Assembly (NCBI RefSeq): GCF_003034915.1
Contig: NZ_PZJX01000032.1
Span: 1 to 64,000 of the forward strand
From: Mesorhizobium helmanticense
Lineage (GTDB): Bacteria; Pseudomonadota; Alphaproteobacteria; Rhizobiales; Rhizobiaceae
Direction of reading: 5' to 3'
Length of the DNA stretch: 64,000 nt
Shown piece after piece: positions 41,856 to 51,253 of the stretch. The notes below the pieces were generated by a model. That model had not been told where the DNA came from. It saw nothing but the letters and a program-made list of their open reading frames with translations, and searched no databases. How positions within the stretch are numbered: the stretch's first letter is position 1; each line of letters opens with the position of its first letter. The translations under genes and the position numbers were made by a program.

Positions 41856-42587
41856 TCAGTTGCCTTCACCGGTCGGCAACGAGAAGATATAGCCTTCGCC
41901 GCGCACCGTGCGCAGGAATTTCGGATTGGCCGGGTCCGCCTCGATCTTCTTTCTCAGCCGCATGATGCGGATGTCGACGGCGCGTGACGATTCCGGATCC
42001 TCGACGAAACCGATCGCCTCGGAGATCGCGGCCCGCGTCAACAGCCGGTTGGCTCGCGTCAGGAAAACCTCCAGCACGTCGAACTCGCTCTTGGCCATAT
42101 CGATGACCGTGCCATTGGCGCCGGTGACGAACCTGCCGTCGAGATCGGCATGGAAGGGCCCGAAGCTCATGGCACGGCGGTCGGCCGTTGCTTCGGTCTT
42201 GACGCCCTGCGGCTCGCTCGGCTGGGGGACACGGCGCAGCACGCTGCGGACCCTCGCCAGCACCTCGCGCAATTCGTAGGGCTTGACGATGTAGTCGTCG
42301 GCGCCGAGTTCCAGTCCGACGATGCGGTCGAGCGCGGTGCCGGCGGCGGTGGCGTAGATGACGCCGATCGGCATTTTCGAGCGCAGCCAGCGGCCGAGCG
42401 ACAGGCCGTCCTCGCCAGGCATGGCGATGTCGAGGATGGCCAGATGGAACGACTGCGTTTCCAGCAAGCTGCGCGCCGCCGCGGCACTTTCAGCCGTCGC
42501 TACATCATAGCCGCTGGCGCCGAGATATTCGGCAACCGCGTCCCGCAGATCGGGCTCGTCCTCGACGATGATTATTCGTGCCCGCAC
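41856..42587 (-). CDS. OmpR-family response regulator
   Basis: 243 residues from the GTG at 42587. A reading from 42638 adds 17 residues encoded by AT-rich, promoter-like DNA and leaves only about 40 bases to the divergent gene, so the GTG is preferred. Receiver residues Glu9-Asp10, Asp53 (LAILDIAMPG) and Lys102 (YIVKPYE) are canonical. A C-terminal winged helix (RAVDIRIMRLRKKIE, VRGEGYIF) binds DNA. It forms an operon with the hybrid kinase and is divergent from a receiver-defective OmpR homologue. Confidence 0.85.
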   Translation of the reverse strand: MRARIIIVEDEPDLRDAVAEYLGASGYDVATAESAAAARSLLETQSFHLAILDIAMPGEDGLSLGRWLRSKMPIGVIYATAAGTALDRIVGLELGADDYIVKPYELREVLARVRSVLRRVPQPSEPQGVKTEATADRRAMSFGPFHADLDGRFVTGANGTVIDMAKSEFDVLEVFLTRANRLLTRAAISEAIGFVEDPESSRAVDIRIMRLRKKIEADPANPKFLRTVRGEGYIFSLPTGEGN

Positions 42588-42680
42588 TATGCTCTCGCTC
42601 CCGCTTTCAGTGGAAAGTAGATTGGGTATAAACATCATGTCCAGCGCTCATATTCGGTTGCTGAGGGAATGGTAGGAAAA

Positions 42681-43367
42681 ATGGCCGCACGATCCGTCAT
42701 TGCGCTTGTTTCCGTCGCTGATGTAGTCGCGACCGATCTCGCCGACCATCTCGAACGGCGCGGCCATGATGTGCGCGCTGTGCGCCAACCCTGGGAGGCC
42801 GAATCCCTGCTGTCGGGAAAGGGCATCGATGTCGCCGTCATCGGCGACAGCCTCAGCCAGGCGGAAGGGCGCGACCTGCTCAGGCGCCATGGCGGCGAGG
42901 GCGGGCCGGATTTCATCCTGATCTGCCGGCCAACCGATCTGGTCGACAAGGTGCTGGCGCTCGAACTGGGTGCGGCCGACGTCGTCGAGAGCCCGCTCAA
43001 TGTCAGGGAACTCGCTGCCCGCATCGGCGGATTGCTGACGCGGCGCGGCAGGAGCGCCGGGGAGTTGATCGTATTGGAGAACGCGACGGTCGACCTCAGG
43101 TCGGCCATGGTCATGCACCGCTCCGGCACGGAGGAACAATTGTCGCCAGGCCAGGTGGCGCTGCTCAAGCTGTTTCTGGCCAGTCCGCGCAAGGTGCTGA
43201 CGCGAGACGACATCATTGCCGGAGCACCCGCCGAAAATGCCGATGCCTTCGATCGCTCGATCGATTCGCGCATCGTGCGGCTGCGCCGCAAGCTCGACAC
43301 CGAAACCATCACCACCATAAGGGGTGCGGGCTATCGGTTCGACCCGCCGATGCAGTTCACCGATTGA
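42681..43367 (+). CDS. OmpR-family regulator with degenerate receiver
   Basis: 228 residues from the ATG at 42681, which has GGTAGGA at proper distance; an ATG at 42669 lies too close to its GAGGGA. The receiver is degenerate. The acidic pair is replaced by Ser11-Val12. The phosphoacceptor position holds Gly55, with Asp56 displaced by one. The conserved Lys is Ser104 (VVESPLN). The winged-helix output domain is intact (DSRIVRLRRKLDTE, IRGAGYRFDPP). It probably works without phosphorylation, perhaps as a partner or competitor of the divergent canonical regulator. Confidence 0.83.
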   Translation: MAARSVIALVSVADVVATDLADHLERRGHDVRAVRQPWEAESLLSGKGIDVAVIGDSLSQAEGRDLLRRHGGEGGPDFILICRPTDLVDKVLALELGAADVVESPLNVRELAARIGGLLTRRGRSAGELIVLENATVDLRSAMVMHRSGTEEQLSPGQVALLKLFLASPRKVLTRDDIIAGAPAENADAFDRSIDSRIVRLRRKLDTETITTIRGAGYRFDPPMQFTD

Positions 43368-43405
43368 GGGCAGGGTGGCCACCTGCTGTCCACGGATCTT
43401 AATGC

Positions 43406-43603
43406 TCAGCGCACCACGAGAAGCGACGGACCTGACGGCATTTCGCCAGGCCTGGTTTCGCGAGCCCCCATTTCGCCGGCAATAACGAATTCGGTCGCCT
43501 GAGCGCGGTCCTTCAGAAGCACGGTGACAAGGCCGGCAAAGCCGAGCAAGCCTTGTGCGTAGAGCAGTGCGGAAAGCACAGAAGCTGCGAATTTCGTGTT
43601 CAT
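43406..43603 (-). CDS. Hypothetical small membrane or secreted protein
   Basis: 65 residues from the ATG at 43603, nine bases after GGGGAG; a GTG at 43612 is too close to that site. The N-terminal part (FAASVLSALLYAQGLLGFAG) is hydrophobic, either a signal peptide or an anchor. The rest is polar and ends PSGPSLLVVR. No family recognised. It is convergent with the degenerate OmpR gene. Confidence 0.55.
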   Translation of the reverse strand: MNTKFAASVLSALLYAQGLLGFAGLVTVLLKDRAQATEFVIAGEMGARETRPGEMPSGPSLLVVR

Positions 43604-44220
43604 CGTGTCCACTCCCCAAATTCAGATATATGTCATGCCTCGGGATACCTCCCGAAGTGCCCGCGCCGCTGCGGAGCCCCCCGTCGCGGCGCGGGCCTTC
43701 GGTCCTCTCGGCTGCAAGTTGCCGGAGGGGCCGCGCATCTTCTTCAGCCCAAAACCGACCCGCCAGAGGGCCTTGAGCCGGTTGACGCGCAGGGCTGGAA
43801 ACGATCCAGACCGTGGCGGGAAACAGAACCGCTTTCGATTTCGTGCCAACTTTCGTTTGGTGCCGGCTGTTTCCGTTGGGTCAAATCTGCGGCTGGCCTG
43901 TATCCACATCATGCCGCCCCACGCCGCGCTTTGTTGCAAGTTGGTTTCGAGCGCAGTCAGATTTCTTTCATATCAGGGAAAAATGAGCTTTCGCTTGGGA
44001 TTAGCCGGCATCTTCCGCCCGCCAGGCTCGGTGGCGGCCGGCACTGGCGCCGCCGGTTTCCACTCCGAAAGATCCGCTCCAAGCGGCCCGCTTCCGTTAA
44101 CCATAGGAAACAGATTCGAAACAGAAACGCATATCTTGCGAAATCAGTTCGAAACACGCTGCGGGGATAAGCCGGTCATCGAATTGGAACCGGCCATATC
44201 CGGCAGACAGGGGGAACATC
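43604..44220. other. Long intergenic region before the L,D-transpeptidase gene
   Basis: No supported gene in 617 bases; open frames here are Arg/Pro-rich shadows. It holds a strong hairpin with arms GCCCGCGCCGC (43659-43669) and GCGGCGCGGGC (43686-43696). It also has TTCGAAAC boxes near 44113 and 44150, similar to GTTTCGAAAC at 39007 upstream of the other small secreted-protein gene. The last 130 bases are relatively AT-rich and probably contain the transpeptidase promoter. Confidence 0.5.
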
Positions 44221-44682
44221 ATGCACACCACCATTTCCGCCAAGCTCATCCACATCACCGCTGCCGCCCTGATGGGCGCGGCCTTTCTCCTCGGCGCCGG
44301 CAATGGCGCCGCGCAAGCCGCAAACAAGATCGTGGCGCGGGTCTCGCTTTCGCAGCAGACCATGGAAGTCCTGGTCGACGGCCGGCCGACCTTCGCCTGG
44401 AAGGTCTCGACCGGCGCCAGGGGGTATGTCACGCCGACCGGCTCGTTCAAGCCGACCCGCATGCACCAGATGTGGTATTCGAAGAAGTATGACAACGCGC
44501 CGATGCCGCATTCGGTTTTCTTCAGCGGCGGCTACGCCGTGCATGCGACCAATGCCGTCAAGCGCCTGGGACAGCCGGCCTCGCATGGCTGTGTGCGGCT
44601 TCATCCGGATAATGCCGCCGATTTCTACCAGCTTGTCGAGGTCTTCGGCCCGGCCAACACCAGCATCGTCATCGTCAAGTAG
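44221..44682 (+). CDS. L,D-transpeptidase (YkuD domain), periplasmic
   Basis: 153 residues. Signal peptide about 1-33 (ending GAAQA). The YkuD domain has the catalytic motif His108 ... Ser121-His122-Gly123-Cys124-x-Arg126. It forms 3-3 cross-links in peptidoglycan or anchors proteins to it. This is a minimal single-domain form without LysM. It is a single-gene unit with a good terminator downstream. Several such paralogues are usual in rhizobia. Confidence 0.9.
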   Translation: MHTTISAKLIHITAAALMGAAFLLGAGNGAAQAANKIVARVSLSQQTMEVLVDGRPTFAWKVSTGARGYVTPTGSFKPTRMHQMWYSKKYDNAPMPHSVFFSGGYAVHATNAVKRLGQPASHGCVRLHPDNAADFYQLVEVFGPANTSIVIVK

Positions 44683-44770
44683 GCTGTGTTGGAGCGGTTG
44701 TAAGGCCTGAGCTATCGGGCTTCACCGCTCCGGCTTCCCGCCGAAGGCGGCGGTAAAGTCAAGCAGCCAA

Positions 44771-44800
44771 AGAGGCCGGATTTTCCGGCCTCTTTTATTT
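44771..44800. terminator. Rho-independent terminator
   Basis: Arms AGAGGCCGGA (44771-44780) and TCCGGCCTCT (44784-44793), a three-base loop, then TTTATTT. It ends the transpeptidase gene and lies 12 bases past the convergent RND gene end. Confidence 0.82.
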
Positions 44801-44811
44801 GGTCGTCAGTT

Positions 44812-47800
44812 CTAATCCTGTAGCGCCGGCATCAGCTTCGGGTCGGGCTTCTCGGCATGATGCGGCAGATCCTTGCTGGCGATGAAAGTGTAGAACATCG
44901 GCACCACAAAAAGGGTGAACATGGTGCCGACCAGGATGCCGGTGAAGATCACCAGGCCCATCGAATAGCGTGCCGCGGCGCCCGCGCCGCTGGAGGTGAT
45001 CAGCGGCACCACGCCGAGCGCCATCGCCGCCGTCGTCATCAGGATCGGCCGCAGCCGCACCTTGGCCGAGGCGATGATTGCATCGCGCCGCCGCATGCCG
45101 TGCTGCTCGCGCTGCTGGTTGGCGAACTCGACGAGAAGGATGCCGTGCTTGGTGATCAGGCCGATCAGGGTGATCAGGCCGACCTGCGTGTAGATGTTCA
45201 ATGTTCCCAGGCCCAGATTGAGCGGCACGATCGCGCCGAAGATCGACAGCGGCACCGCCATCATGATGATCAGCGGGTCGCGGAAGCTTTCGAACTGCGC
45301 CGCCAGCACAAGATAGATGACGACGACGGCGGCGCCGAAAGCGATCAGAATCGTGTTGCCCTGTTCCTTCTCCTGCCTGGACTGACCGGAATAGTCGATG
45401 AAGAAGGTGTCGGGCAGATTCTCGTTCGCGATATCCTCAAGGGCTTTCAATCCGTCGCCGGTGGTGACGCCGGGCAGCGGGAGCGCGGAAATCGTCGCGG
45501 AATTCAGCTGGTTGAACTGCTCTATGGCCGCCGGCGAAGCGTTGGTCGAAATCTTCACCACCGCCGACAGCGGCACCATCTTCCCGTCCACGCTCCGCAC
45601 GTAATATTCGCCAAGCTTTTGAGGGTTGTCGCGGAATTCCTGCGGCACCTGTGGGATGATGTCGTAGCTGTTGGAGTCGCGGTCGAACTGTGCCACTTCG
45701 GCGCCGCCAACGAGCAGCGTCAAGGTCTGGCCGATATCGGCAATCGGAAGGTTGAGGGCCGCGGCACGGTCGCGGTCGATGGTCACTGTCACCTGCGGTG
45801 CGTCGTAGGCCATTGAATTTTGCACGACGATGAAACGGCCGGAGGCCTGGGCCTTGTTCTTGATTTGCTCGGCCACCTCGTACACTTCGGAAGCGGGCCC
45901 CGTCGAGCGCACCACCATGGCGATGGGCAGGCCGCCGCCGGAGCCCGGCAGCGTCGGCGGCGCGAAGACGAAGGCCTCGACGCCTGCCACTTTGGCGATA
46001 CGAGCGGTAATGTCAGCCTGCAGCTCCTTGGAATTGCGCTTGCGTTCCGCCCAATCCTTGAAGGCAAATCCGACGAAGGCGCTGTTTGTGGCGCCGCCGA
46101 AGGCGACGGCCGAGAACTGGGCCCGCGTTTCCGGAATGTCCCTGACCAGACCGAGAATCTGGTTGACGTATGTCTCGGTATAATCGGATGTCGCATAACG
46201 CGGCGCCGTGACCAGCGAGAGAAGGAAGCCCTGGTCTTCCTCCGGCGCCAATTCGCTCGAGGTCTTGGTGAACATGAAGCCGGTGACGCCGACAAGCGCA
46301 AGCACAATAATCAGCGTCAGCGGGCGATAGTTCAACGAACCGGTGACAGCCCGCTCATAGACGTGTTCGACCCGCGCGAAAGTGCCGTCGACAATGCGTT
46401 GGAAGCGGCTGTGCGAACCGGCCTTCAGGAGGCGCGCCGACATCATCGGCGTGATGGTGACGGCAATTACGCCCGACAGCACCACCGAGCCGGCGAGCGT
46501 GACCGCGAATTCACGGAACAGCGCGCCGGTCAGGCCGCCGGTGAAAGCCAGCGGCGCGAACACGGCCGCCAGCGTCATCGTCATTGCCACGATGGCGCTG
46601 GCGATCTCTCGCATGCCGCTGAAAGCCGCCTGCATCGGCGACATGTGGTCTTCCTCCATGTGACGGTGGATGTTTTCCACCACCACGATGGCGTCATCGA
46701 CGACAAGGCCGATCGCCAGCACCATGGCCAGCAACGACAGGAGATTGATCGAGTAACCCATCGCAAACAAAAGGAAGCAGACGCCGATCAGCGACAGCGG
46801 GATGGTAACGATCGGCATCATCACCGAACGGAAAGAACCGAGGAACAAAAGGATGACGACGACAACGATGGCCACCGCCTCGGCGATGGTCTTGAACACT
46901 TCGTCGATCGAGGCGCTGATCTGTCCGGTCGCATCGTAGACGACCTCGATCGTCATGCCTTTCGGCAGCGTTTCCTGAATCTGCGGCACGAGCCTGGTAA
47001 GCGCTGCCGCCGTGGTTAGCGGATTGGCCGCCGGGGTCGGGAAAATGGCGAGGAAGGTGCCGGGCTTGCCGTTGAAGCTGACCCTGGTGTCGGTGTTCTC
47101 CGCGCCGAGTTCGACACGCGCCACGTCGCGCAGCCGCACCACATTGCCGTCGGTCGAGCGTAGCGGCAGCTCGGCGAACGCCTCCGGTGTCTGGAGTGTC
47201 GAGCGCACGGTTATCGATGAGACGACATATTCGTTCTCGGTGTTGCCGGGCGCAGACAGGAAGTTGGAATTGTTGATCGCCGTCAGCACTTCCGAGGCCG
47301 TCACGCCGCGCGCGGCAAGCCTGATCGGATCGATCCAGACGCGCATCGAATACTCTTGCGCGCCGAAGATCTGGACGTCGGCGACACCCTCGACCGTCGA
47401 CATGCGCGGGCGGATGACGCGCTCGATATATTCCGTCAGTTGCTCCTTCGTCATGTTCGGATTCTGCATCGAGATGTACATCATCGCGAACTGCTGGCCG
47501 GTGCCCTTGACGATGACAGGGTCCTTGGATGCTTCCGGCAAAGTACCGCGCACCCCCTGTACCTTCGACAGCACCTCGGTCAGCGCGACATCCGGGTTGG
47601 AGCCGAGTTTCATCTGCACCGTCACGGTGCTGGAGGACGGCCGACTCGACGACGTCACATAGTCGATGTTTTCGGTCGAGGCGACGGCACGGGCGATCGG
47701 CGCCGAAATGAAGCCCTGGATCAGGTCGGCGCTAGCGCCCGGATAGGCGGTCGTGATCGTGATGGCGGTTTCGTCGACCTTCGGATATTGCCGGATCGAG

Positions 47801-47895
47801 AGATTGAAGATGCCCTGGAAGCCCAAGAGCAGGATCATGCAGGCCAGAACGGTCGACAGGACCGGGCGGCGGATGAAAATGTCAGAGAAACTCAT
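44812..47895 (-). CDS. RND efflux transporter, inner-membrane pump (HAE1/AcrB type)
   Basis: 1027 residues, full family length. Twelve membrane helices and two large periplasmic loops are expected. The proton-relay residues are visible: the Asp pair in AIGLVVDDAIVVVEN (TM4) and Lys in GLITKHGILLVEFAN (TM10). It exports drugs or hydrophobic compounds with the membrane-fusion protein encoded just upstream, whose stop overlaps its start by four bases. No outer-membrane channel gene is in the operon, so it must use one encoded elsewhere. Confidence 0.92.
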   Translation of the reverse strand: MSFSDIFIRRPVLSTVLACMILLLGFQGIFNLSIRQYPKVDETAITITTAYPGASADLIQGFISAPIARAVASTENIDYVTSSSRPSSSTVTVQMKLGSNPDVALTEVLSKVQGVRGTLPEASKDPVIVKGTGQQFAMMYISMQNPNMTKEQLTEYIERVIRPRMSTVEGVADVQIFGAQEYSMRVWIDPIRLAARGVTASEVLTAINNSNFLSAPGNTENEYVVSSITVRSTLQTPEAFAELPLRSTDGNVVRLRDVARVELGAENTDTRVSFNGKPGTFLAIFPTPAANPLTTAAALTRLVPQIQETLPKGMTIEVVYDATGQISASIDEVFKTIAEAVAIVVVVILLFLGSFRSVMMPIVTIPLSLIGVCFLLFAMGYSINLLSLLAMVLAIGLVVDDAIVVVENIHRHMEEDHMSPMQAAFSGMREIASAIVAMTMTLAAVFAPLAFTGGLTGALFREFAVTLAGSVVLSGVIAVTITPMMSARLLKAGSHSRFQRIVDGTFARVEHVYERAVTGSLNYRPLTLIIVLALVGVTGFMFTKTSSELAPEEDQGFLLSLVTAPRYATSDYTETYVNQILGLVRDIPETRAQFSAVAFGGATNSAFVGFAFKDWAERKRNSKELQADITARIAKVAGVEAFVFAPPTLPGSGGGLPIAMVVRSTGPASEVYEVAEQIKNKAQASGRFIVVQNSMAYDAPQVTVTIDRDRAAALNLPIADIGQTLTLLVGGAEVAQFDRDSNSYDIIPQVPQEFRDNPQKLGEYYVRSVDGKMVPLSAVVKISTNASPAAIEQFNQLNSATISALPLPGVTTGDGLKALEDIANENLPDTFFIDYSGQSRQEKEQGNTILIAFGAAVVVIYLVLAAQFESFRDPLIIMMAVPLSIFGAIVPLNLGLGTLNIYTQVGLITLIGLITKHGILLVEFANQQREQHGMRRRDAIIASAKVRLRPILMTTAAMALGVVPLITSSGAGAAARYSMGLVIFTGILVGTMFTLFVVPMFYTFIASKDLPHHAEKPDPKLMPALQD

Positions 47896-49229
47896 TTCTG
47901 GCTTGCCTGCTGGTTCACCGGCTTGGTCGGGTCGATCGTGTTGTCGACAGCAACGGACATGCCGTTGAAAAGCCGGTTCTGGCCGGCCGTGACAACTTCG
48001 TCGCCGGGCGCGATGCCCTCCAGGACCTCGATAAGACCGGCATTGCGACGACCCGGCTTGACAAACACCTGGGAGAGCACGAGTTCAGGCTTCTGCCCTT
48101 CCGCTGCAGGGTTGGCCGCGCCGGCAGCCTTCTCCTCGGGCTTTGCAGCAGGCGCGGGGGAAGCGGGTTTCGCTGCGTCCGTCGCTGGCTTTGTGGCTTC
48201 CGCCGGCTTGGCAGCATCCGCCGCAGCGGGCTTATCGGCTGCCGGAGAGGCAGGCATTTCTCCGGGCTTCGCTGCTGGAGCCGCCGGGGCGGCTTCCGTC
48301 TTGGCTGGGCGCACGACAAAGATGAAGTCGCCATAGAGGCTGGAGGTCAGCGCCGTCTGCGGCACCGCCAGCACATTGTTCTCCTCGGGCAGTTCGACGC
48401 GCACCTGCACGAACTGGCCGGGCGTCAACTTGCCTTCGGGGTTGGCAACCTCCGCCCTGACCGTCACCAGCCGGCTTGCCGGGTCGATCTTGGGGTCGAT
48501 GCCGCGGATGGCGCCGGCAAAGGGCATGTCGCCGCCGCCTATGCCCAATCGAACCGTCTGGCCGATCTTCAGCAGGGGAAGTTGCTGTTCGGGAATCGAG
48601 AAGTCGACCCGCATCGTATCCAGGTCCTGCAACGTCACCACGGCGGTGCCAGGCGCCAGATACTGGCCGAGGTCGATCTTCGGGATACCCACCGTGCCGC
48701 CGAAAGGCGCCGTCAACTGCTTCTGCTCAAGCACCGCCTGCATCTTGTTCACCTGTGCGAGGGTGGCCGATGCGGTTGCCCGCGCCGTGTCAAGCGTAAC
48801 GTCCGCACCGACGCCGCGCCTCTGCAATTCGATGGCGCGCGTCAGCGCCGTCTGGACGAGCACGGCCTGAGCCTTCTCCGCATCGAGATCGGCACGTTCG
48901 ACGGCATCGTCGAGTTGAAGGAGAACCGCGTTGGCTTTGACCTTCTCGTTGGCGTGAAAAAGGATCTCCTTGACGATACCGGCGGTCTCAACAGTCAGGT
49001 CGACGCCGCGCACCGCACTCACCGTGCCGATCGCCTCGATGCCCGGCGTCCAGCTGATCGGCTTGACGATGGTCGTCGACACGGTCGCCGCCGGCGGTTT
49101 CATCGTGGCGAAATACTGTTTGATGCCGTTGTCGCGCAGGAAGTTGAAGCCAACGATGCCGCCGACCACGGCGACCAGCACGAGCAAAACCAAGGCGATG
49201 ACGACGATCTGGATTATGCGTCTGAACAA
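47892..49229 (-). CDS. RND efflux membrane-fusion protein
   Basis: 445 residues from the TTG at 49229, six bases after GAGGGG; a GTG at 49277 would add 16 residues. An N-terminal membrane anchor (IIQIVVIALVLLVLVAVVGG) is followed by the lipoyl/hairpin/barrel core (TVSAVRGVDLTVETAGIV, APFGGTVGIPKIDLGQYL). An unusual Ala/Pro/Lys-rich, low-complexity insertion of about 75 residues lies in the C-terminal part, before the final membrane-proximal domain (GRRNAGLIEVLEGIAPGDEV). First gene of the pump operon. Confidence 0.88.
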   Translation of the reverse strand: MFRRIIQIVVIALVLLVLVAVVGGIVGFNFLRDNGIKQYFATMKPPAATVSTTIVKPISWTPGIEAIGTVSAVRGVDLTVETAGIVKEILFHANEKVKANAVLLQLDDAVERADLDAEKAQAVLVQTALTRAIELQRRGVGADVTLDTARATASATLAQVNKMQAVLEQKQLTAPFGGTVGIPKIDLGQYLAPGTAVVTLQDLDTMRVDFSIPEQQLPLLKIGQTVRLGIGGGDMPFAGAIRGIDPKIDPASRLVTVRAEVANPEGKLTPGQFVQVRVELPEENNVLAVPQTALTSSLYGDFIFVVRPAKTEAAPAAPAAKPGEMPASPAADKPAAADAAKPAEATKPATDAAKPASPAPAAKPEEKAAGAANPAAEGQKPELVLSQVFVKPGRRNAGLIEVLEGIAPGDEVVTAGQNRLFNGMSVAVDNTIDPTKPVNQQASQK

Positions 49230-49321
49230 GAGTGTCCCCTCAAGCGGCGACCGGCATGGCGGTCGATGTCGGGACACTATCCACGGCAGGTCCCAATTTC
49301 AAATAACGGCGGCCTTACTGT

Positions 49322-49335
49322 ACCGTCTGGACGGT
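49322..49335. promoter_or_regulatory. Palindromic operator for the TetR regulator
   Basis: ACCGTC-TG-GACGGT, a perfect 6+6 inverted repeat midway between the pump operon and the divergent TetR gene. Its place and symmetry fit a TetR-type site that controls both directions. Confidence 0.65.
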
Positions 49336-49372
49336 CTTGTCAATTCCGCGTAAGCTCATGTAGGGAGGCGTA

Positions 49373-49909
49373 ATGAAAGTTCGCAGGGCAAATTCGCGCG
49401 AGAAGATTCTCGCAGCGGCCGCCGATGTTGCCCGGGAATCCGGGCCCGGAAGCCTGTCGCTGGATGCAGTCGCCAGCCGTGCGGGCGTCTCGAAGGGCGG
49501 CTTGCTGTACAATTTTCCGACCAAGGCAAAGCTGATGCAGGCGCTGGTGGAGGATTACCTGCGCGAGTTCGAGCGGGCGCTGGAGGCCGCACGTACGGCC
49601 GGAGCCAGCGGCGAAAGCCTGCTTGCCATCTATATCAAGCTTTCGGCCAGTGATTGCGAGGAACCGCAACCGTCGGCCTCGTGGATCTTTTCGGCGATCG
49701 CCGAGGATCCCGATTTCCTGACGCCGATAAAATCGTTCAAGCGGCAGCTCTTCGAGCGGCTGAAAGGAGAAACGCCTGATCTCAAGGCGCTGCTGGTCTG
49801 CTTTATCGCCATCGAGGGGCTTCGCAGCATGAACCTCTTCGATTCGGATATCCTTTCGGCCGACGAACGCGGGCTGCTGATATCGTCCTTGCTACGAATT
49901 GCGGGATAG
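49373..49909 (+). CDS. TetR-family repressor of the RND pump
   Basis: 178 residues; the ATG follows GGGAGG. The TetR helix-turn-helix spans about 10-55 (LSLDAVASRAGVSKGGLLYN). The ligand-binding part (TetR_C_37-like, LLVCFIAIEGLRSMNLF) is diverged, as usual. It is divergent from the membrane-fusion/pump operon with a palindromic site between, the normal layout for local repression of an efflux pump that is relieved by substrate. Confidence 0.88.
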   Translation: MKVRRANSREKILAAAADVARESGPGSLSLDAVASRAGVSKGGLLYNFPTKAKLMQALVEDYLREFERALEAARTAGASGESLLAIYIKLSASDCEEPQPSASWIFSAIAEDPDFLTPIKSFKRQLFERLKGETPDLKALLVCFIAIEGLRSMNLFDSDILSADERGLLISSLLRIAG

Positions 49910-49948
49910 TTGCCGCGGGCGCCAGGAAAGCTCGAAGGGTCGGAAGGC

Positions 49949-50806
49949 TCAAGAGGCCGAAAAGCACGCCGAGAAGGCTGCATCGACAATGGCAAGCTTG
50001 GCGGCCTGGACGGCCATGTATTCCTGGTGGAACTGCCTTGAAACCCACATGACCGAATGCCCACGCCGGCCCAGCCAGCCGACGCTGCCGAGGCCTTCGG
50101 CGTCGCGCAATTTGCGTGAAAGATGGGTCCGGGAAAGCTTGAGCCAGTTGGCGAAGTCCGCGATCGATACCACGCTGGTCGGTATCCGGTCGAGACCCGC
50201 GTGGTCGGGATCGATGCCGGACATCAACCGGTCCATGACGATGCCGCCATTGTTGAGCCAGATGAACAGGGAAAAGGTCTGTTTGGGCTCGCGCACCGGC
50301 TGAGAAGAAAGCAGGCCGTCCGCCACCAGCGGCTGCAATCTGGCAAGCATGTCGGGTCGCGCGAGGTACGTGGTCAACCGGCTTCCGCCGTCGAGGCTGT
50401 CCAGCGTTTGCAGATGAGCGGTGACCCAGCCGGTAAATGTATTCACAGTGGCCGCCGTGATCTGAAAGGGGCGGGCACGCCCATCCCCATGCGTCGGCAG
50501 ATACTCGACGATACGGTAACGCAGCATCTCCTTGATGAAAGCCTCGGCGGTGTTGCGGCTGGCCACCGAATGCTGGCGAATGGCCTCGATGAAACGGGCT
50601 GCAGTCAATTGCGTGCGATGGTCGCGCGGGTCTCGCCTGAAATGCAAGGCAAGACCGACATGGCCCATCAGCCAGCGCTGCTGCGTGGCGAATATGGAAG
50701 CAAGCCGCGGGCTCGCTTCATAAATCTGGATAAGCGCCAGCGACTGCGCCTGGACACAGCGATGCAACGCCGGATAGCCAGCAATGTCTTCAGCGTTCAG
50801 TGCCAT
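49949..50806 (-). CDS. Hypothetical protein with C-terminal helix-turn-helix
   Basis: 285 residues. No family is recognised with confidence. Residues 215-255 (SIADFANWLKLSRTHLSRKL) look like a helix-turn-helix of the AraC/Crp kind. The N-terminal 200 residues are mostly helical and contain FRRDPRDHRTQLTAARFIEA and GDGRARPFQITAATV. It may be a transcription factor with a novel sensing domain. It is convergent with the TetR gene (39-base gap), and the next gene rightward is 447 bases away. Confidence 0.6.
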   Translation of the reverse strand: MALNAEDIAGYPALHRCVQAQSLALIQIYEASPRLASIFATQQRWLMGHVGLALHFRRDPRDHRTQLTAARFIEAIRQHSVASRNTAEAFIKEMLRYRIVEYLPTHGDGRARPFQITAATVNTFTGWVTAHLQTLDSLDGGSRLTTYLARPDMLARLQPLVADGLLSSQPVREPKQTFSLFIWLNNGGIVMDRLMSGIDPDHAGLDRIPTSVVSIADFANWLKLSRTHLSRKLRDAEGLGSVGWLGRRGHSVMWVSRQFHQEYMAVQAAKLAIVDAAFSACFSAS

Positions 50807-51253
50807 CGTCCCCGTGCTTCGATCCCAGACTTCCGACGTGGTGGATCTGAAGTTCCCGTTATTCCATTGGCGTTAACGGTTAGAAGCTTTGACATCAAAA
50901 CACCACTGGATTTCAATGGCTTGCCCGTATGACAATGAACCCGGAATCTGCCCCCGGGGCCTATCCAACAAACCCAGGCCGCGAAGACGCAAATCACGAT
51001 TTCGAATGTTCACAGCCTGTAGCCGCGCGAACTCGATCGAGCACCGTCAAGGATGCCATGCACGATCCCCGTCAGCCAGGCAGATCACCGGAACGACCTT
51101 GCCGATGAATCGCGGCTGAACGGCGCAGCAAGCAAGGGCGCCCTTGCCGCAGCCATCATTGTCATGGCCGGATTTCCAACGTATTGCCCACCTTAAAGCG
51201 CGTCGCGTTGATGAGATTCACGCAGGGCGCGATGATACGCCAATGGGTGAAGC
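50807..51253. other. Intergenic region, no gene seen
   Basis: 447 bases with no convincing coding frame. AAAGCGCGTCGCGTT near 51196-51210 recalls the edge of the rhizobial mosaic repeat also seen at 9300-9418. GGAAC at 51088 lacks a proper CGTT partner. Confidence 0.45.

Noticed and set aside
43596..44492. A 298-codon plus-strand frame before and into the transpeptidase gene
   Set aside because: It crosses a strong hairpin, overlaps the transpeptidase gene in another frame and its composition is not protein-like.
51088..51112. An eleventh EcfG promoter
   Set aside because: GGAAC is present but the base pattern after 16 bases is CGCG, not CGTT.
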